Shown one piece after another: positions 11,626 to 22,845 of a stretch of DNA of 64,000 nt (within the stretch, counting starts at the first letter, position 1; each line of letters starts with the position of its first letter). The notes beneath the pieces are model-generated. The model was given only the letters and a program-made list of their open reading frames with translations. It ran no database searches and was not told the origin of the DNA. The position numbers and the translations under genes are program-made. Source of the stretch: Ichthyophis bannanicus (lineage: Eukaryota; Chordata; Amphibia; Gymnophiona; Ichthyophiidae); contig CM066033.1 in assembly GCA_033557465.1 (NCBI GenBank), positions 1,352,879,834 through 1,352,943,833 of the forward strand, given 5' to 3'.

Positions 11626-11928
11626 CTATTCAAGAGAATTATTTTATATATAGTCAATATAGGCACAGAGGTAAATTTTTTTAACATTTTCTAATGGTGG
11701 TGTGCCTCGTGATTTTTTTCATGAAAAAGTGTGCCTTTGCACAAAAAAGGTTGAAAAACACTGCACTAGCACTCCTTGTGGCCTTGGGCAAGTCACTTAA
11801 CCCTCCATTGCCTCGGAAGAAAGGCCTGGCAATCTACTTCCGGTGACACTGCCAAGAAAACCCAGGAGCTTCTGGGTCTCCAGGAGTCAGCATTGACTCA
11901 AAGGCACACATTGCATTTGCAGTACTAC

Positions 11929-11990
11929 TAATCGTTTGTATAGCGCTACAAGGCATATATAGTCCTGTACATCATAAATATGAATTTGCA
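11929..11990 (-). mobile_element. LINE 3' end fragment (TAGCGCTATA tail family)
   Basis: On the minus strand this reads CTTGTAGCGCTATACAAACG followed by a short AGTAGT tail, as in the LINE 3' ends at 33955-34050 and 35050-35103. Only the last 60 bases are present. Confidence 0.6.
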
Positions 11991-12749
11991 TTTTTTTTTA
12001 AACAGCAGTCTGTCAAAATATTTTTTTTTCTTGACACTTTTCCACTTATAATTTTACATCTTGGCAGCATGATTAGAAGCTGCCATCCTTGACCTAAAAA
12101 TAATTAATTGATCACGCTTCAAAGTGATTTTTATTTTGCAATAAAGCATATATATTTTAGGTGGTACACTAGCACATAGTGCTGTAGTAAAGATGTTGGC
12201 AAATAAATTTGCCACCTACTAGTAGATGAAACCATCAAGTTGTATGCAATGTTACCAGAGGTCAACACTAGTTGAATATTGTCAGATGTGATTAAGAGAG
12301 GATTTTGGCATCCCTCAGCACCATCATGGTTATACCAGAAGTGTGTAAAAACATAATGAGTGTAATGATTAAAAGCCAAAAAAGAAATCTCTATAATGTT
12401 TCAAAATCAGTCGTCTGTCTTACAGCATTCAGATGGTTATTTAAACTAAATGGTGAGTAGTTAATTTCATATCTTACAAAATTAGGAAGCTGATTTCTCA
12501 ACGTACACAAGCTGTGTTCTGCCTCATCTGAACTCCTGGCTATTAAAAATGGGATTTGTACTGACTCCAAACAAACTGTTTCTACTTTAGCAAGATATAT
12601 GGAGCAGGTGTTCATATGATATTACTTTTCTATATAAGTAATATAACCGTGCTGCATATGTTACTACTCTCAGTTGTTTTTTCTTGGAGCCTGTGTAACC
12701 ATTGTGTTAAAAAATGATGCTTTCGCAGCCAGGAGGCGAGAAATATAGA
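11991..12749. other. Unassigned sequence, no gene seen
   Basis: Low-complexity T runs at 11990-12030, then AT-rich DNA. Two minus-strand open frames of 74 and 82 codons (12391-12615, 12131-12379) lack any family motif and adjoin each other without signs of selection; I do not call them genes. Confidence 0.4.
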
Positions 12750-13150
12750 ATATCAGCAGATGGGGACATAAGGCTCATCTAATGTACCCACTTACTTTCC
12801 TGTTACTAAACTATATTATAGATTCCATTTGATCTCCAACTTATCCATTATTTCTTTTCAACTAAGGATCCTCCGTGCTTATCCCATGCATGCTTGAATT
12901 GTTGCTGATTTTGCCTCTATTACTTCTACTAGAAGGTTTTTCTTTGCATCCACCATATAATCTGTTCTTTAAAGAAATATTTTCTTATGTTACCTCTGAA
13001 TCTGCTTTCTTTGAGCATCATATTATGGCTTCTTGTTCTAGAACTTACTTTCTACTGGAAACATGCTAGCTTCTTGTGCATTTTTATAACTTTGAAGCAA
13101 TTTGTCATCACTGTCTTCTCTTATCTTAATAGAATAGTGGAGCAAATTTT
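12750..13150 (-). mobile_element. CR1-like LINE 3' region fragment (minus), divergent
   Basis: The plus strand shows the order typical of antisense CR1 C-terminal and 3' UTR sequence: a segment on a latest exposure of Thr/Ser codons, AAAGAAATATTTTCTTATG, a stretch like CTCTGAATCTGCTTTC, and TCTTGTGCATTTTTATAAC. The same blocks occur in better-preserved antisense CR1 at 41340-41490. Identity is low and no frame remains. Confidence 0.6.
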
Positions 13151-13483
13151 GGGCAGCATCTACCAGTTTTTCCATCATCTGCTCTTTTCATGAAGGGAAA
13201 CTGGCCTGACTACTGACTTCTGTTAGTCCTCTTCAATCTCAAATGGCAAAAAGAAACAAGAGTGTATATTAATACTACTAGTGTTGTCTATTGTCTTTTC
13301 TATAAAGCTCCTGAATGCCTTGTAGGATGTGCATCACTAAGTTTATTTTGAGATGATCCAACGGAAAATTGTTCAGCTGGAAACATCTACGGGTTTATTC
13401 TGAGGTGGTAGAGTTTGCAGATTTTTGCAATGTTTTTTCATCTTGATTAGATTATAAGCTCTGATGAGCAGGAACTGTGTCTT
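13151..13483. other. Unassigned, with a short LINE 3' end motif
   Basis: No gene. At 13446-13482 the plus strand has TAGATTATAAGCTCTGATGA, matching the 3' UTR of the LINE at 35003. It abuts the inverted 5' end of the CR1 that follows. Confidence 0.45.
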
Positions 13484-13790
13484 ACATGTGACTTGTGTCC
13501 AATCATCGACATTCTGTTGGCACCCATCTTCTCCTGTGCTGGAGAGCTTGGTTGCTGCAAGAAGCATCTCATCAATGTACTTCTCACTGTCTTGAATGAT
13601 CCTCAGCCTCGCCACCTCCTCTCTGAGTTCCTCCACTTGTTTCCTCAGAGCTTCAGCATGCAGGCACCCTGCACATGGAACTGGTCTTTCAACTGGCATT
13701 AGGACTTCTGTCTGGACTGAGGCAGAAGCTGTAATGGGGCAACAGCTTTAGCAATACGATTTTTCCCAGCCATTATTCTGTTCGTGGAGC
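13484..13790 (-). pseudogene. CR1 ORF1, N-terminal half (inverted)
   Basis: The minus strand encodes the N-terminal part of CR1 ORF1: a Cys-containing segment (VPCAGCLHAEALRKQ), a short coiled coil (VEELREEVARLR) and then GEDGCQQNVDDWTQVT. In CR1 elements this precedes the esterase-like half of ORF1. A one-base frame change lies near 13700 between the likely start (about 13770) and this frame. From 13790 to about 14190 the same strand continues as 5' UTR. It is cut off from the rest of ORF1 by the inversion. Confidence 0.78.
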
Positions 13791-14260
13791 TTAGGTATCT
13801 GCTAAAGCAAAAGAGAGAGATCTACCAAGTACCAGCCGGTTTCGCAGCTGTCCTTTCAGAGAAAAAGCAGTTAAATCTCTTTAATTATATTCAAAATGTG
13901 CTGGTCCAATTCTCTGTGATTTGTTAAAGGGGGGTGGTGCCCTATAAAGCAAGACTGCTCACTAGGGGTGGGTGGGAGTCAGGGTGGGTAGGGAGGGAAC
14001 TAACACCTGATTAGGTGTTAGCAGTTTCTAAACCTGAGGAGGTTACTAGAGTTAAGCAAAAGGTCCCCTAAAGCACCAAAAAGAAAGTAACCTTGCTTTA
14101 AAAAAATATACAAAAAACCCTTTTAAGAGCTCCCAGTCAGAGAGCTAGCAATGTAATATAATAAAAACAAACAAACAAACCCTCAAATCCTTACTGTTTG
14201 TTGATCTGTAGAGCCCTGTTGATCTGTAGAACCCTGTTGATCTGTAGGGCCTGCAAAATC

Positions 14261-14890
14261 ACCAATCCAACTTCTCCAGCCCTTGAATTGAAGAACCATT
14301 ATGCAGCCCTGGAAGTGGAGGAGGTGAAAGCATCCCTGGAAAGGAAAGAACCAGAGTTCAAGTACCCCAAAGTTGCAGAATCAGTGACCAGAAGGAAACG
14401 AAGGGTAGAGGTGGTTGGAGACTCTCTTCTGAGGGGTACTGAGGCGTCCATCTGCCGACCAGACTTGATGTCCAGAGAGGTATGCTGTCTGCCTGGTGCC
14501 AAAATCCAAGATGTTATGGAGAGTTTGCCGAGACTCATCAAGCCCACTGACTATTACCCAATGTTGCTAATCCATGTTGGAACAAATGATACTGCCAGGT
14601 ATACTTCGGAACATATCAAAAGTGACTTCATGGCTCTGGGACAGAGGGTGTAGCAGTTAGGTGCACAGGTGGTGTTCTCTTCAAGGGTAAAGGCCAAGGC
14701 AGAGAGGCTTGCATCCTGGAGATGAATGCATGGCTGCGTGGATGGTGTCATCGAGAGCGTTTTGGTTTCCTAGACCATGGGATGCTGTTTCAAGGGTTGC
14801 AGAGCAGAGATGGCATCCATCTGTCCAAGAAAGGTCAACGCATCTTCGGTAGTAGACTGGCTAATCTATTTAAGAGGGCTTTAAACTAGA
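14261..14890 (+). pseudogene. CR1 ORF1, esterase-like C-terminal half
   Basis: This is the SGNH/GDSL esterase-like domain found in ORF1 of CR1-group LINEs. VVGDSLLRG is block I with the nucleophile Ser and HVGTNDT is block III. Near the end, RDGIHLSKKG is the block V region with the catalytic Asp and His. A stop at 14652 and later frame changes break it. Its N-terminal half lies inverted at 13484-13790. Confidence 0.85.
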
Positions 14891-14989
14891 TTCGTTGGGG
14901 ATAGGTGAAGAAAGCCCCCAAGTAAGTGAAAGCCCCCAGGTAGGTGATACATTAAATACCTTTATGGAAATTGGTAACAGGGGTAACAT

Positions 14990-17777
14990 ATGGAAAGCAG
15001 TGTGTATAAATGCCCGTAGCATGGGAAATAAGATCCCTGATGTTGAAGCTTTGGTGGGAGTGGCTGACTTGGATTTAGTGGCAGTTACAGAAACATGGTT
15101 CACAGAAAACCATGACTAGGATGTAACTATACCTGGCTATACTTTATTCAGAAAGGACAGGGTAGGAAGAAGGGGAAGGAGGAGTGGCACTATATGTAAA
15201 AACTACTATTAAAGCTTTGGAATTACAGAGCTTAAAAGGGAGAGAGGAGGCATTGTGGGTTAAACTAGAAAGAGGGAAAGAGAAATCTATTTGCATTGGA
15301 GTGATATACAGACCTCCCTCACAAGAGGAAGAGGTGGACAGAGAGTTAATTGAAGACGTACGCAGCATTGCTAGGAAAGGGGAAGTGCTACTGATAGGAG
15401 ATTTCAATATGCCAGATGTTGATTGGCACATTCCTGCTGCTGTATCATCTAGAAGTAAGGAGATCCTGGATTCTCTACAGGGAGAACTATTCAGGCAATT
15501 GGTAACAGACCCCACACGTGAAGGGACCATACTGGACTTGGTGCTTACCAATGGTGAAAGTGTTTCTGATGTTGTAGTGGGAGATCATTTTGCATCCAGT
15601 GATCACCAGATGGTGTGGTTAAGTATTAGGACTAGGGCTGTTAGAATCCATTCCAAGGTGAGGATCTTAGACTTTAGGAAGACTAACTTTGCGAAGATGG
15701 GCCAATACCTCAGGGAGTCGTTAGTGGGATGGGAACAGCTGGGGGATGTAGAAAAACAGTGGGCAAAACTGAAAGGGGATATTTTAAGGGCAACCAACCT
15801 TTTTGTTAAAATGGTAAATTAAGGGAAAAGGAGACCGCTATGGTTTTCTAAGGAAGTAGCTGAAAAAGTGAAGAAAAAGAGGGAGGCCTTCATGAAATAC
15901 AAGACATCACAGAGAGAGGAAGACAGGCATCTGTATTTGGAAAAACTTAGAGAAGCTAGCAAAGTAGTCAAGAAGGCAAAGATTCAAAAGGAGGAGGAAA
16001 TAGCCAATGCAATAAAATGGGGGGATAAGACATTTTTCAGATATATTAGTGAGTAGAGGAAGGGCAAAAGTGGTATTGTCAGACTCAAGGGTGTAGGGGG
16101 GGAATATGTAGAAGCTGATAAGGATAAAGCGGAATTCCTTAACAAATATTTTTGTTCTGTATTCACAGATGAAGAACCAGGAGCAGGACCTCAGAAAACA
16201 CCCACAAATAGGAACAGAAGCGAGGGACATCTTGAACAATTTTCAGAAGACTGTGTTCGTGAGAAACTAGCTCAACTTAAAGTAGACAAAGCGAAGGGAC
16301 CGGATGGGATACACCCTAGAATACTGAGGGAACTTGCGGACGTTCTAGCAACTCCACTGACTGACCTTTTCAATGCCTCGTTGGAGTCTGGAGTGGTGCC
16401 AAAGGACTGGAGAGAGGCTCATGTGGTGCCTTTACACAAAAGCGGAAGTAAGGATGTGGTTGAAAGCTACAGGCCGGTTAGTTTAACTTCGGTGGTGAGT
16501 AAATTATTGGAAACGCTGCTGAAAGAGAAAATAGTGAGGTTTCTGGAGTCCAGCGGATTACAGGATCCGAGGCAGCATGGATTCACCAGAGGCAGGTCTT
16601 GTCAGACAAATCTGATTGATTTCTTTGACTGGGTGACCAGGGAGTTGGACCGAGTGAGAGCTCTAGATGTGGTGTATTTAGATTTCAGTAAAGCCTTTGA
16701 CACTGTTCCTCACAGGCGACTTATAAACAAACTGAGCACCCTAGGGATGGACCCTAAAGTTACTGCTTGGGTTAGAAATTGGTTGGGTGGGAGGCGACAA
16801 AGAGTACAAGTAAATGGAGCTCACTCTGAGGAGAAGGATGTTACCAGTGGTGTGCCCCAGGGATCTGTCCTTGGTACGATTCTTTTTAACATCTTTGTTA
16901 GTGATATAGCGGAAGGGCTGTCGGGTAAGGTTTGCCTCTTTGCGGATGATACCAAAATCTGCAATAGAGTAGACACCCAGGAAGGTGTAGATAACATGAG
17001 GAGGGATCTAGCTAAGCTTGAAGAATGGTCTAGAATTTGGCAGCTGGGATTTAATGTTAAAAAATGTAAGGTCATGCATTTGGGCTGCAGAAATCCAAGG
17101 GAGCAATACAGTATAGGAGGTGAAGTACTTTTGTCCACTAAAGAAGAGCGGGACCTAGGCGTGGTTGTGTCTGATGATCTTAAAGTAGCTAAACAGGTAG
17201 AAAAGACGACGGCAAAAGCTAGAAGGATGCTTGGGTGCATACGGAGAGGAATGGCTAGCAGGAAATAGGAGGTGATAATGCCTCTGTATAAGTCTTTGGT
17301 GCGACCTCATTTGGAGTATAGTGTGCAATTCTGGAGACCGCACCTTCAAAAGAATGTGAACAGGATGGAATCGGTGCAGAGGGTGGCTACTAAAATGATT
17401 AGTGGGCTTCATTATAAAGCATATGAGGACAAACCTAAGGATCTTAATATGTACACCTTAGAGGAAAGGCGGGTGATATGATTGAGATGTTTAAATACCT
17501 CCGTGGCATAAATGTTCAGGGAGAGAGCCTCTTTCAATTGAAAGCAAGTTCTGCTACGAGGGGACATGGGATGAGGGTGAAGGGAGATAGATTCAGGAGT
17601 GATATGCGGAAATATTTCTTTACGGAAAGAGTAGTGGATCCGTGGAATAGTCTCTCAGTGGAGGTGGTAGAGATGAGGACAGTAACTGAATTCAAAAAAG
17701 CATGGGACCAACACAGGATCTCTAAAGGTAAAAAGTGGAATGTTGTAGTTGTTGATATGGAAGGACAGACTAGATAG
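14990..17777 (+). pseudogene. CR1 ORF2 (endonuclease plus reverse transcriptase), lightly broken
   Basis: In order: AP endonuclease with INARSMGNK and AVTETWF (about 15000-15110), then GVIYRPPS, the GDFNMPDVDW block and SSDHQMVW (to 15625); RT with GPDGIHPRIL, SYRPVSLTSV, GVPQGSVLG and the catalytic FADD in LFADDTKI (16290-16960); and a C-terminal region with RPHLEY and RRMLGCI. Breaks are few: a stop at 15118, frame changes near 15180 and 15820, a stop at 16054, a stop at 17266 and a frame change near 17470. Length and order match full CR1 ORF2. It needed ORF1, so the copy is inactive. Confidence 0.93.
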
Positions 17778-17818
17778 GCCATGTGGTCTTTTTCTGTCAT
17801 CATGTTTCTATGTTTCTG

Positions 17819-17876
17819 TGTGCACAATGCTGTGTACACATTGTAGCACTTTATAAATGATTAGTAGTAGTAGTCA
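17819..17876 (+). mobile_element. LINE 3' tail fragment with TAG microsatellite
   Basis: ATTGTAGCACTTTATAAATG followed by four TAG units. A related piece lies at 20152-20215 on the other side of the L2 element, also ending in TAGTAGTAGTCAATT. Confidence 0.6.
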
Positions 17877-20151
17877 ATTTATTTATTTATTTAACAGTTT
17901 TTTTTATACTGCCTTTATGTGAAGGTGGTTTACATAGAACTTGTGGGGGATACAAACTTGGATTTAACAAATTGGGGGTTTACAGATTTCAGCAATGTGT
18001 GAATGAAGGCATGGTATATATAGCTGTGTTAGCATTTGGGCCGAAGTGTTCAATGAATAGATGTGTTTTTAAGAGTTTCTTCAGATCTTGTATAGACTGA
18101 GCGAATTCTGATGGGTTCTGGTAATGTGTTCCAAACTTTGGTGCAAAAAGGGTGAAGGTTCTGTTTGCTGAGAGCTTCTGGTTTTAAGGTGGGGGGGGGG
18201 GGGTATTACTAGAAGGTTCTGGTTCACTGATCTTCTGGGCCTTGTTGAGGATGTTCTTGTGATTAGATCCTTGAGGCAGGGGGCTGAAGAGTTGTGGAGG
18301 ATTTTATAGATGGTGGTTGTGACTTTGTATTTTGTGTGACTGATAATTATTGAAGGCTCTTTAGAGTCGGTGTGATATGCTGTCATCTTGATGTTCCTGT
18401 TAAGAGTCTTGCAGCAGTGGGTATAATGCTTGTTTTGTAAGTCCCTGGTAAAGTATATTGCTGTAGCCAAAGTGGTGGGCTATGATGGATTGAAAGACTG
18501 TTCTATAGTCATTGCACTGTAATATGTGTCGTAAGTGTTGGAGTGATTTGAGTTTCAGATATGCAGTTTTGGCAGACTTCTTGATATGAGTGAGCATGTT
18601 GAGGTGGTTGAGGATTATGCCAAGGTATTCGACCTCGCTTTTTATCGTAATTTCTGCATGTTTATAAAAGATTTTCTCAGGTAAGTTGAAGGAAGGGTCT
18701 TTTGTGACTGGTAGTACTTCGGTCTTGTTTTTGTTCACTACTAGGCCAGGTTCTGCCAGGAGGTCTGTAATGGCGGAAAACCAGTCTGAGATGAAGAAGA
18801 AGTTTGGGGTTAGGCTGTGCGGAAAACCAGTCTGAGATGAAGAAGAAGTCTGGGGTTAGGCTGTGGAAGGGCAGGTAGAACATAATGTCGTCTGCATAAA
18901 GATGGAAATTCATGTTAAATTTTCTCAATAAATTGCAAATAGGCTGAATGTAAATGTTAAAAAGCAAAGCTGATGAGGCTGAACTCTGGGGTTTGCCTTG
19001 CTTTAGGGCGAATTGCTTGGATTTGAGAGACCTGACTTTTACTTGTAGTTGTCTGTCTGTGAGGTAGAAGGTGAACCAGTCTGTTGTGTTTTTGTGGAGG
19101 CCTATGTCTCTGAGCCCTGTGAGTAGGGTGTTGTGTGATAAGGGAGTCTAATATAGTACTGATGGTCTAGAAATATCATAATGAATCCTTGATGTGGCTT
19201 ATGAAGACCTCTGATTGAGGTGCTGAATAGTGCTGTGAAGAGGATATCTACACCTTGTCGAGGACAGAAACCATGTTTCTGGGGGTCAAGAGGAGCATGG
19301 ATGTCAACATGTTTTTGAAGTTGATGCTGTACAGTCTTTTCAATTATCTTGGCCAGGAATGGAATGCTGGCGATTGGTCGATATGAGCTGGGGTTGGCTT
19401 GATCCATTGAAGGTTTCCTTAGGATGGGTCTTATGGAAGCCTGCTTTAGGGCCGTGGGTAAGTATCCTTGGGAGAGAGAAGAATGCACTATCTTTGAATA
19501 ATTGAGGAGAATTCAGTCGGGAGGGATTTTATCCATGCCGCTGGGCTGGATCCAGAGAATAGGTAGTTGTATTGATGGTTTTAATAATGTCTGTGATTTC
19601 TCTGTGTAATTAATCTGAAGGAGTCCCAGATGTGTACTTGGGATGGTTTATCTAGTTTGTGGAGAGATTCTTTGGACATGGGAGGTGTTGAAGATTGCTT
19701 GTTAGATAGGTAATTGGCTATGGTCTGCGGGTCCAGCTGTTCTTTTGAGTTCATGGGGGTGTGAATGTCGGGTCTCTGGTGAGGGTAGATACAATGGAGA
19801 ATAATTCTCTTGGGCAGTTGAAAGATTTCATGATTATATTGATGTAGTATTATTTTCTGCTGTTATTAATGAGATTGCTGTATTCAAGTTGTTTGGTGGC
19901 ATACTGCTGTTTTATGGATGCATCTTGAGTACTTTTCTGTTTTCTCTCAATCTGTTGGAGCTCTTGTCTGGTGGTTCTGAGTTAGCGAGAGAACCAGGGC
20001 TGATGGACCATGTTAGGGTTGTTCTTGGGTCGACTTGGAGTAAAGGAGGTAGCTTTGTTAATTTTCCAGGAGTGGATAAGGTTGTCTAAGTTCTGTCGAT
20101 CTGATTCTAGGAGTGGAGAGATGTCGTCTAGGAAGGATTGTTTATTGAATG
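17877..20151 (-). mobile_element. L2 LINE (minus), 5' truncated, decayed
   Basis: The plus strand starts with ATTTATTTATTT and the ACTGCC...GGTGGTTTACAT motif, the complement of an L2-type 3' tail. Minus-strand coding pieces follow in order: a linker (about 19982-20150), RT fingers with SYRPIASIPFLAKIIEKTVQ (19102-19488), the catalytic box in HLYADDIMFYL with NIYIQPICNLLRK (18677-18967), EYLGIILNH (18400-18738), and a C-terminal part with FTRDLQN (18081-18470). Frameshifts separate them. A 46-bp tandem duplication occurs at about 18776-18868. Confidence 0.85.
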
Positions 20152-20224
20152 TGCTGCGCTGCACACACCTTGTAGCGCTATATAAATGATTATTATTAGT
20201 AGTAGTAGTCAATTACTGTGCATT
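20152..20224 (+). mobile_element. LINE 3' tail fragment with TAG microsatellite
   Basis: CTTGTAGCGCTATATAAATG followed by ATT and TAG units. It has the same family motif as 17819-17876 but is diverged from it. It abuts the 5' side of the RTE-type LINE. Confidence 0.55.
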
Positions 20225-22845
20225 AATAAAGAAGAAACTTGCAAGAACTGTAATGAAATACAATGCAGTCAGTGAACGCTTAATCTCTATTCATCTACGA
20301 GGATTGCCTATCAACACAACTATAATTCAAGTATATGCCCCAACCACAGCTGCAGAAGAGAATGAAATTGAAGACTTCTATGAACAAGTACAAGCTGAAA
20401 TTGACAGAACATGCAAACAGGATATCCTGATAGTCATGGGTGACTGGAACGCAAAAGTTGGCAACAAAGAAGAAGGCAAAGTAGTTGGAAAATATGGACT
20501 TGGCAACAGAAATGAAGCTGGAGAAAGACTGATAGAATTCTGCAAGACCAATGATCTATTCATCTCAAACACCTTCTTCCAGCGACACAAGCGGCAACAG
20601 TACACATGGACTTCACCCAATGGATTGTATAAAAATCAAATTGACTACATCTGTGGAAGTCAAGGATGGAAAAGCTCTGTAACATCAACAAAGACAAAAC
20701 CTGGAGCTGACTGTGGTACAGATCATCAACTACTAGTATGCAAACTCAAGCTAAAGTTGAAAAAGAGCAAACCACTCATGAATGCAGCAAAATATGACCT
20801 TGAGAATATACCACTGGAATTTAAAGACTGCCTGCAAAATCGATTTGCTGCTTTAGATACAAATGACAGAGCTCCGGAAGAGTTATGGAATGACATCAAG
20901 AAGGTTGTGTTGGAAGAAAGCGAGAAGTCTCTACAAAAGGTGAAAAAGCAAAAACGGCCAAAATGGATGACGGAAGAAACTCTGAAAATTGCCCAGAAAC
21001 GCCGAGAAGCTAAAGCCAGAGGACAAAGAAAGACAATCGCAGAACTCAACAGAGATTTCCAACGTGCAGCAAGACAGGACAAGGAAAAGTACTACAATGA
21101 CACTTGCAAGGAAATAGAAGCAGAAACTATTAGAGGAAGAACAAGATCGGCTTTCCTAAAACCAGCGAGAGTTAAAGAAAAAGTTCCAGCCTCGAATTGG
21201 AATGTTACAAGATGCTCAAGGTTCTATGTTGAATGATGCTGAGAAGATCAAGAAAAGGTGGAAGGAATATACAGAGTTTTTATATGATAAAGATCAAGTG
21301 GACAAACAGCCGTTTCAACCTGTACCTTATGATCGGGAACCATTGGTGATGAAAGAAGAAGTTGAAGCAGCATTTAAAGCCTTATCAAAGAACAAAGCAC
21401 CAGGCATTGATAGCATTCCCATAGAAGTATTGCAGCAATCTGATGCAGCTGTTACCGTACTCACAAGGCTCTGCCAAGAAATATGGAAGACAACATCATG
21501 GCCAACTGACTGGAAAAGATCTGTGTTTATACCAATAGTAAAGAAAGGTGATCCAACTGACTGTGGAAATTATCGCTCTGATCCCACATGCCAGCAAGAT
21601 TCTACTGAAGATTATTCAAAAGAGGCTACAACCATACCTGGAACAAGAACTACCTGAAGTGCAAGCAGGGTTCAGGAAAGGGCGAGGAACGAGAGACATC
21701 ATTGCAGATGTGAGATAGATCCTTAAAAAGACTAAAGAATACCAAAAGGATATCTATTTGTGCTTTATCGACTATAGCAAGGCTTTTGACTGTGTAAACC
21801 ATGAGAAACTCTGGACCACATTAAGAAGCATGGGTATACCAGAACACCTGATCATTCTCTTGCGCAATCTGTACATTGATCAAGAAGCAACAGTTCGAAC
21901 GGAACAAGGAGAAACAGAATGTTTTAAAATAAGCAAAGGTGTAAGACAAGGCTGCATACTTCCCCCTACCTGTTTAATTTATATGCAGAACAAATCATCA
22001 GAGAAGCAGGATTGTATGAAGACAACAGAGGTGTGAAGATTGGTGGAAGACTCAACAACCTTCGCTATGCTGATGATGATACATTACTGGCTGAAAGTGA
22101 AGATGATCTGAAACATTTGCTTCTCACAATCAAAGAACATAGTCTCAAAATGGGCCTGCACCTTAATGTAAAGAAACAAAGATCATGACAACTGGCATAA
22201 TCAACAGGTTCATCGTTGAAGGAGAAGAAATTGAAATTATGAACAACTTTAACCTACTTGGATCAACTATCAATAAAGAAGCAACAAGCAGTCAAGAAAT
22301 CAGACGACGCATTGCTCTTGGCAGAATGGCTATGAAAGACCTAGGTAAGATTCTCAAGAGCAGAGATGTCTCTCTCCATACAAAGATTCGACTTGTTCAA
22401 GCCATGGTATTTTCAATAACATCATATGGATGTGAAAGCTGGACAGTGAAAAAGACAGATAGGAAGAAAATTGATGCCTTTGAATTATGGTATTGGCGGC
22501 GAATACTGTGTATACCATGGACTGCCCGAAGAACAAACCAGTCGGTACTAGAGGAGATCAAACCTAAGCTTTCTTTAGAAGCTCAGATGACAAGACTTCG
22601 ACTTTCATACTTTGGACACATCATGCGAAGAGAGAAATCATTAGAGAAAGATATTATGCTTGGCAAGATAGGTCAACGCAAAAAAGGAAGGCCAGCAATG
22701 AGATGGAGCGATACAATAACAGCAGCTACGGGTACCAGTCTGTCAACAATGAGCCGCCTGACTGAAGATTGAACACAATTTAGGATAGCTATCCAGAGGG
22801 TCGCTATGAGTCGACTCCGACTCGACGGCACTTAACAAGAACAGG
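20225..22845 (+). mobile_element. RTE-BovB-type LINE, 5' truncated
   Basis: Coding similarity covers the endonuclease and reverse transcriptase of the RTE (BovB) clade. The element ends with GGGTCGCTATGAGTCGACTC and a GACGGCACTTAAC tail, the counterpart of the BovB 3' end. No ORF1 or endonuclease start is present, so it is truncated at the 5' end, as is common for RTE elements. Few disruptions suggest a fairly young copy. Confidence 0.92.
20253..22772 (+). pseudogene. RTE-type endonuclease/reverse transcriptase polyprotein
   Basis: 20253-21236 is the AP endonuclease (VYAPT, MGDWNAKVG, YTWTSPNG, NQIDYI, GTDHQLL) plus the linker. 21202-21657 begins the RT (KNKAPGIDSIPIEVL, WKRSVFIPI), and a frameshift near 21590 follows. 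21758-22036 has IDYSKAFDCVNH and GVRQGC. The catalytic YADD follows as RYADDDTLLAES at about 22062, after another frameshift. 22185-22772 is the C-terminal region with FSITSYGCESWT and RRILCIPWTARRT. A stop at 21716 and three or four frameshifts are all that break it. Confidence 0.93.

Larger units (their letters stand above)
10649..11763. mobile_element. Non-autonomous hAT-type element with exact 8-bp TSD
   Basis: The ends are CAGCGTTTTTCAACC and the complement of CAGTGTTTTTCAACC (14 of 15 matching). The direct repeat CACTAGCA flanks it exactly (10641-10648 and 11764-11771) and joins the two SINE halves when removed. These are hAT hallmarks. The interior has no transposase: it holds GC-rich complementary segments with CCGGTTTT motifs (10765-10915), a large foldback (10961-11294) and a G-rich minisatellite (11300-11625). 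Open frames in it are products of the repeats. Confidence 0.9.
10573..11928 (+). mobile_element. tRNA-derived SINE (short-head form), split by hAT element
   Basis: The head (10573-10648) has box A-like AGTAGCCTAGTGG and box B-like GGTTCAGTTCC. It is cut by the hAT insertion and resumes at 11764 with the CORE segment CCTTGGGCAAGTCACTTAACC. The tail, GGAGTCAGCATTGACTCAAAGGCAC, resembles the 3' end of the RTE-type LINE near 22797. Unlike the other SINE copies here, this one has a single head module and no L2-like tail, so it is a different subfamily. Confidence 0.82.
13484..17818 (+). mobile_element. Near full-length CR1 LINE with inverted 5' segment
   Basis: From about 14240 to 17818 the element reads on the plus strand: second half of ORF1, the whole ORF2, and a short 3' UTR ending TCTATGTTTCTGTG. 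The first half of ORF1 and the 5' UTR are present next to it at 13484-14190 but inverted. The break within ORF1 falls at nearly the same codon on both sides, so little was lost. Three near-identical copies of an 18-base unit (GTTGATCTGTAGAGCCCT-like) sit at the junction, 14197-14248. Confidence 0.85.

Noticed and set aside
11235..11687. 150-codon minus-strand open frame rich in Pro, Leu and Thr
   Set aside because: It is a translation of the G-rich minisatellite inside the hAT element.
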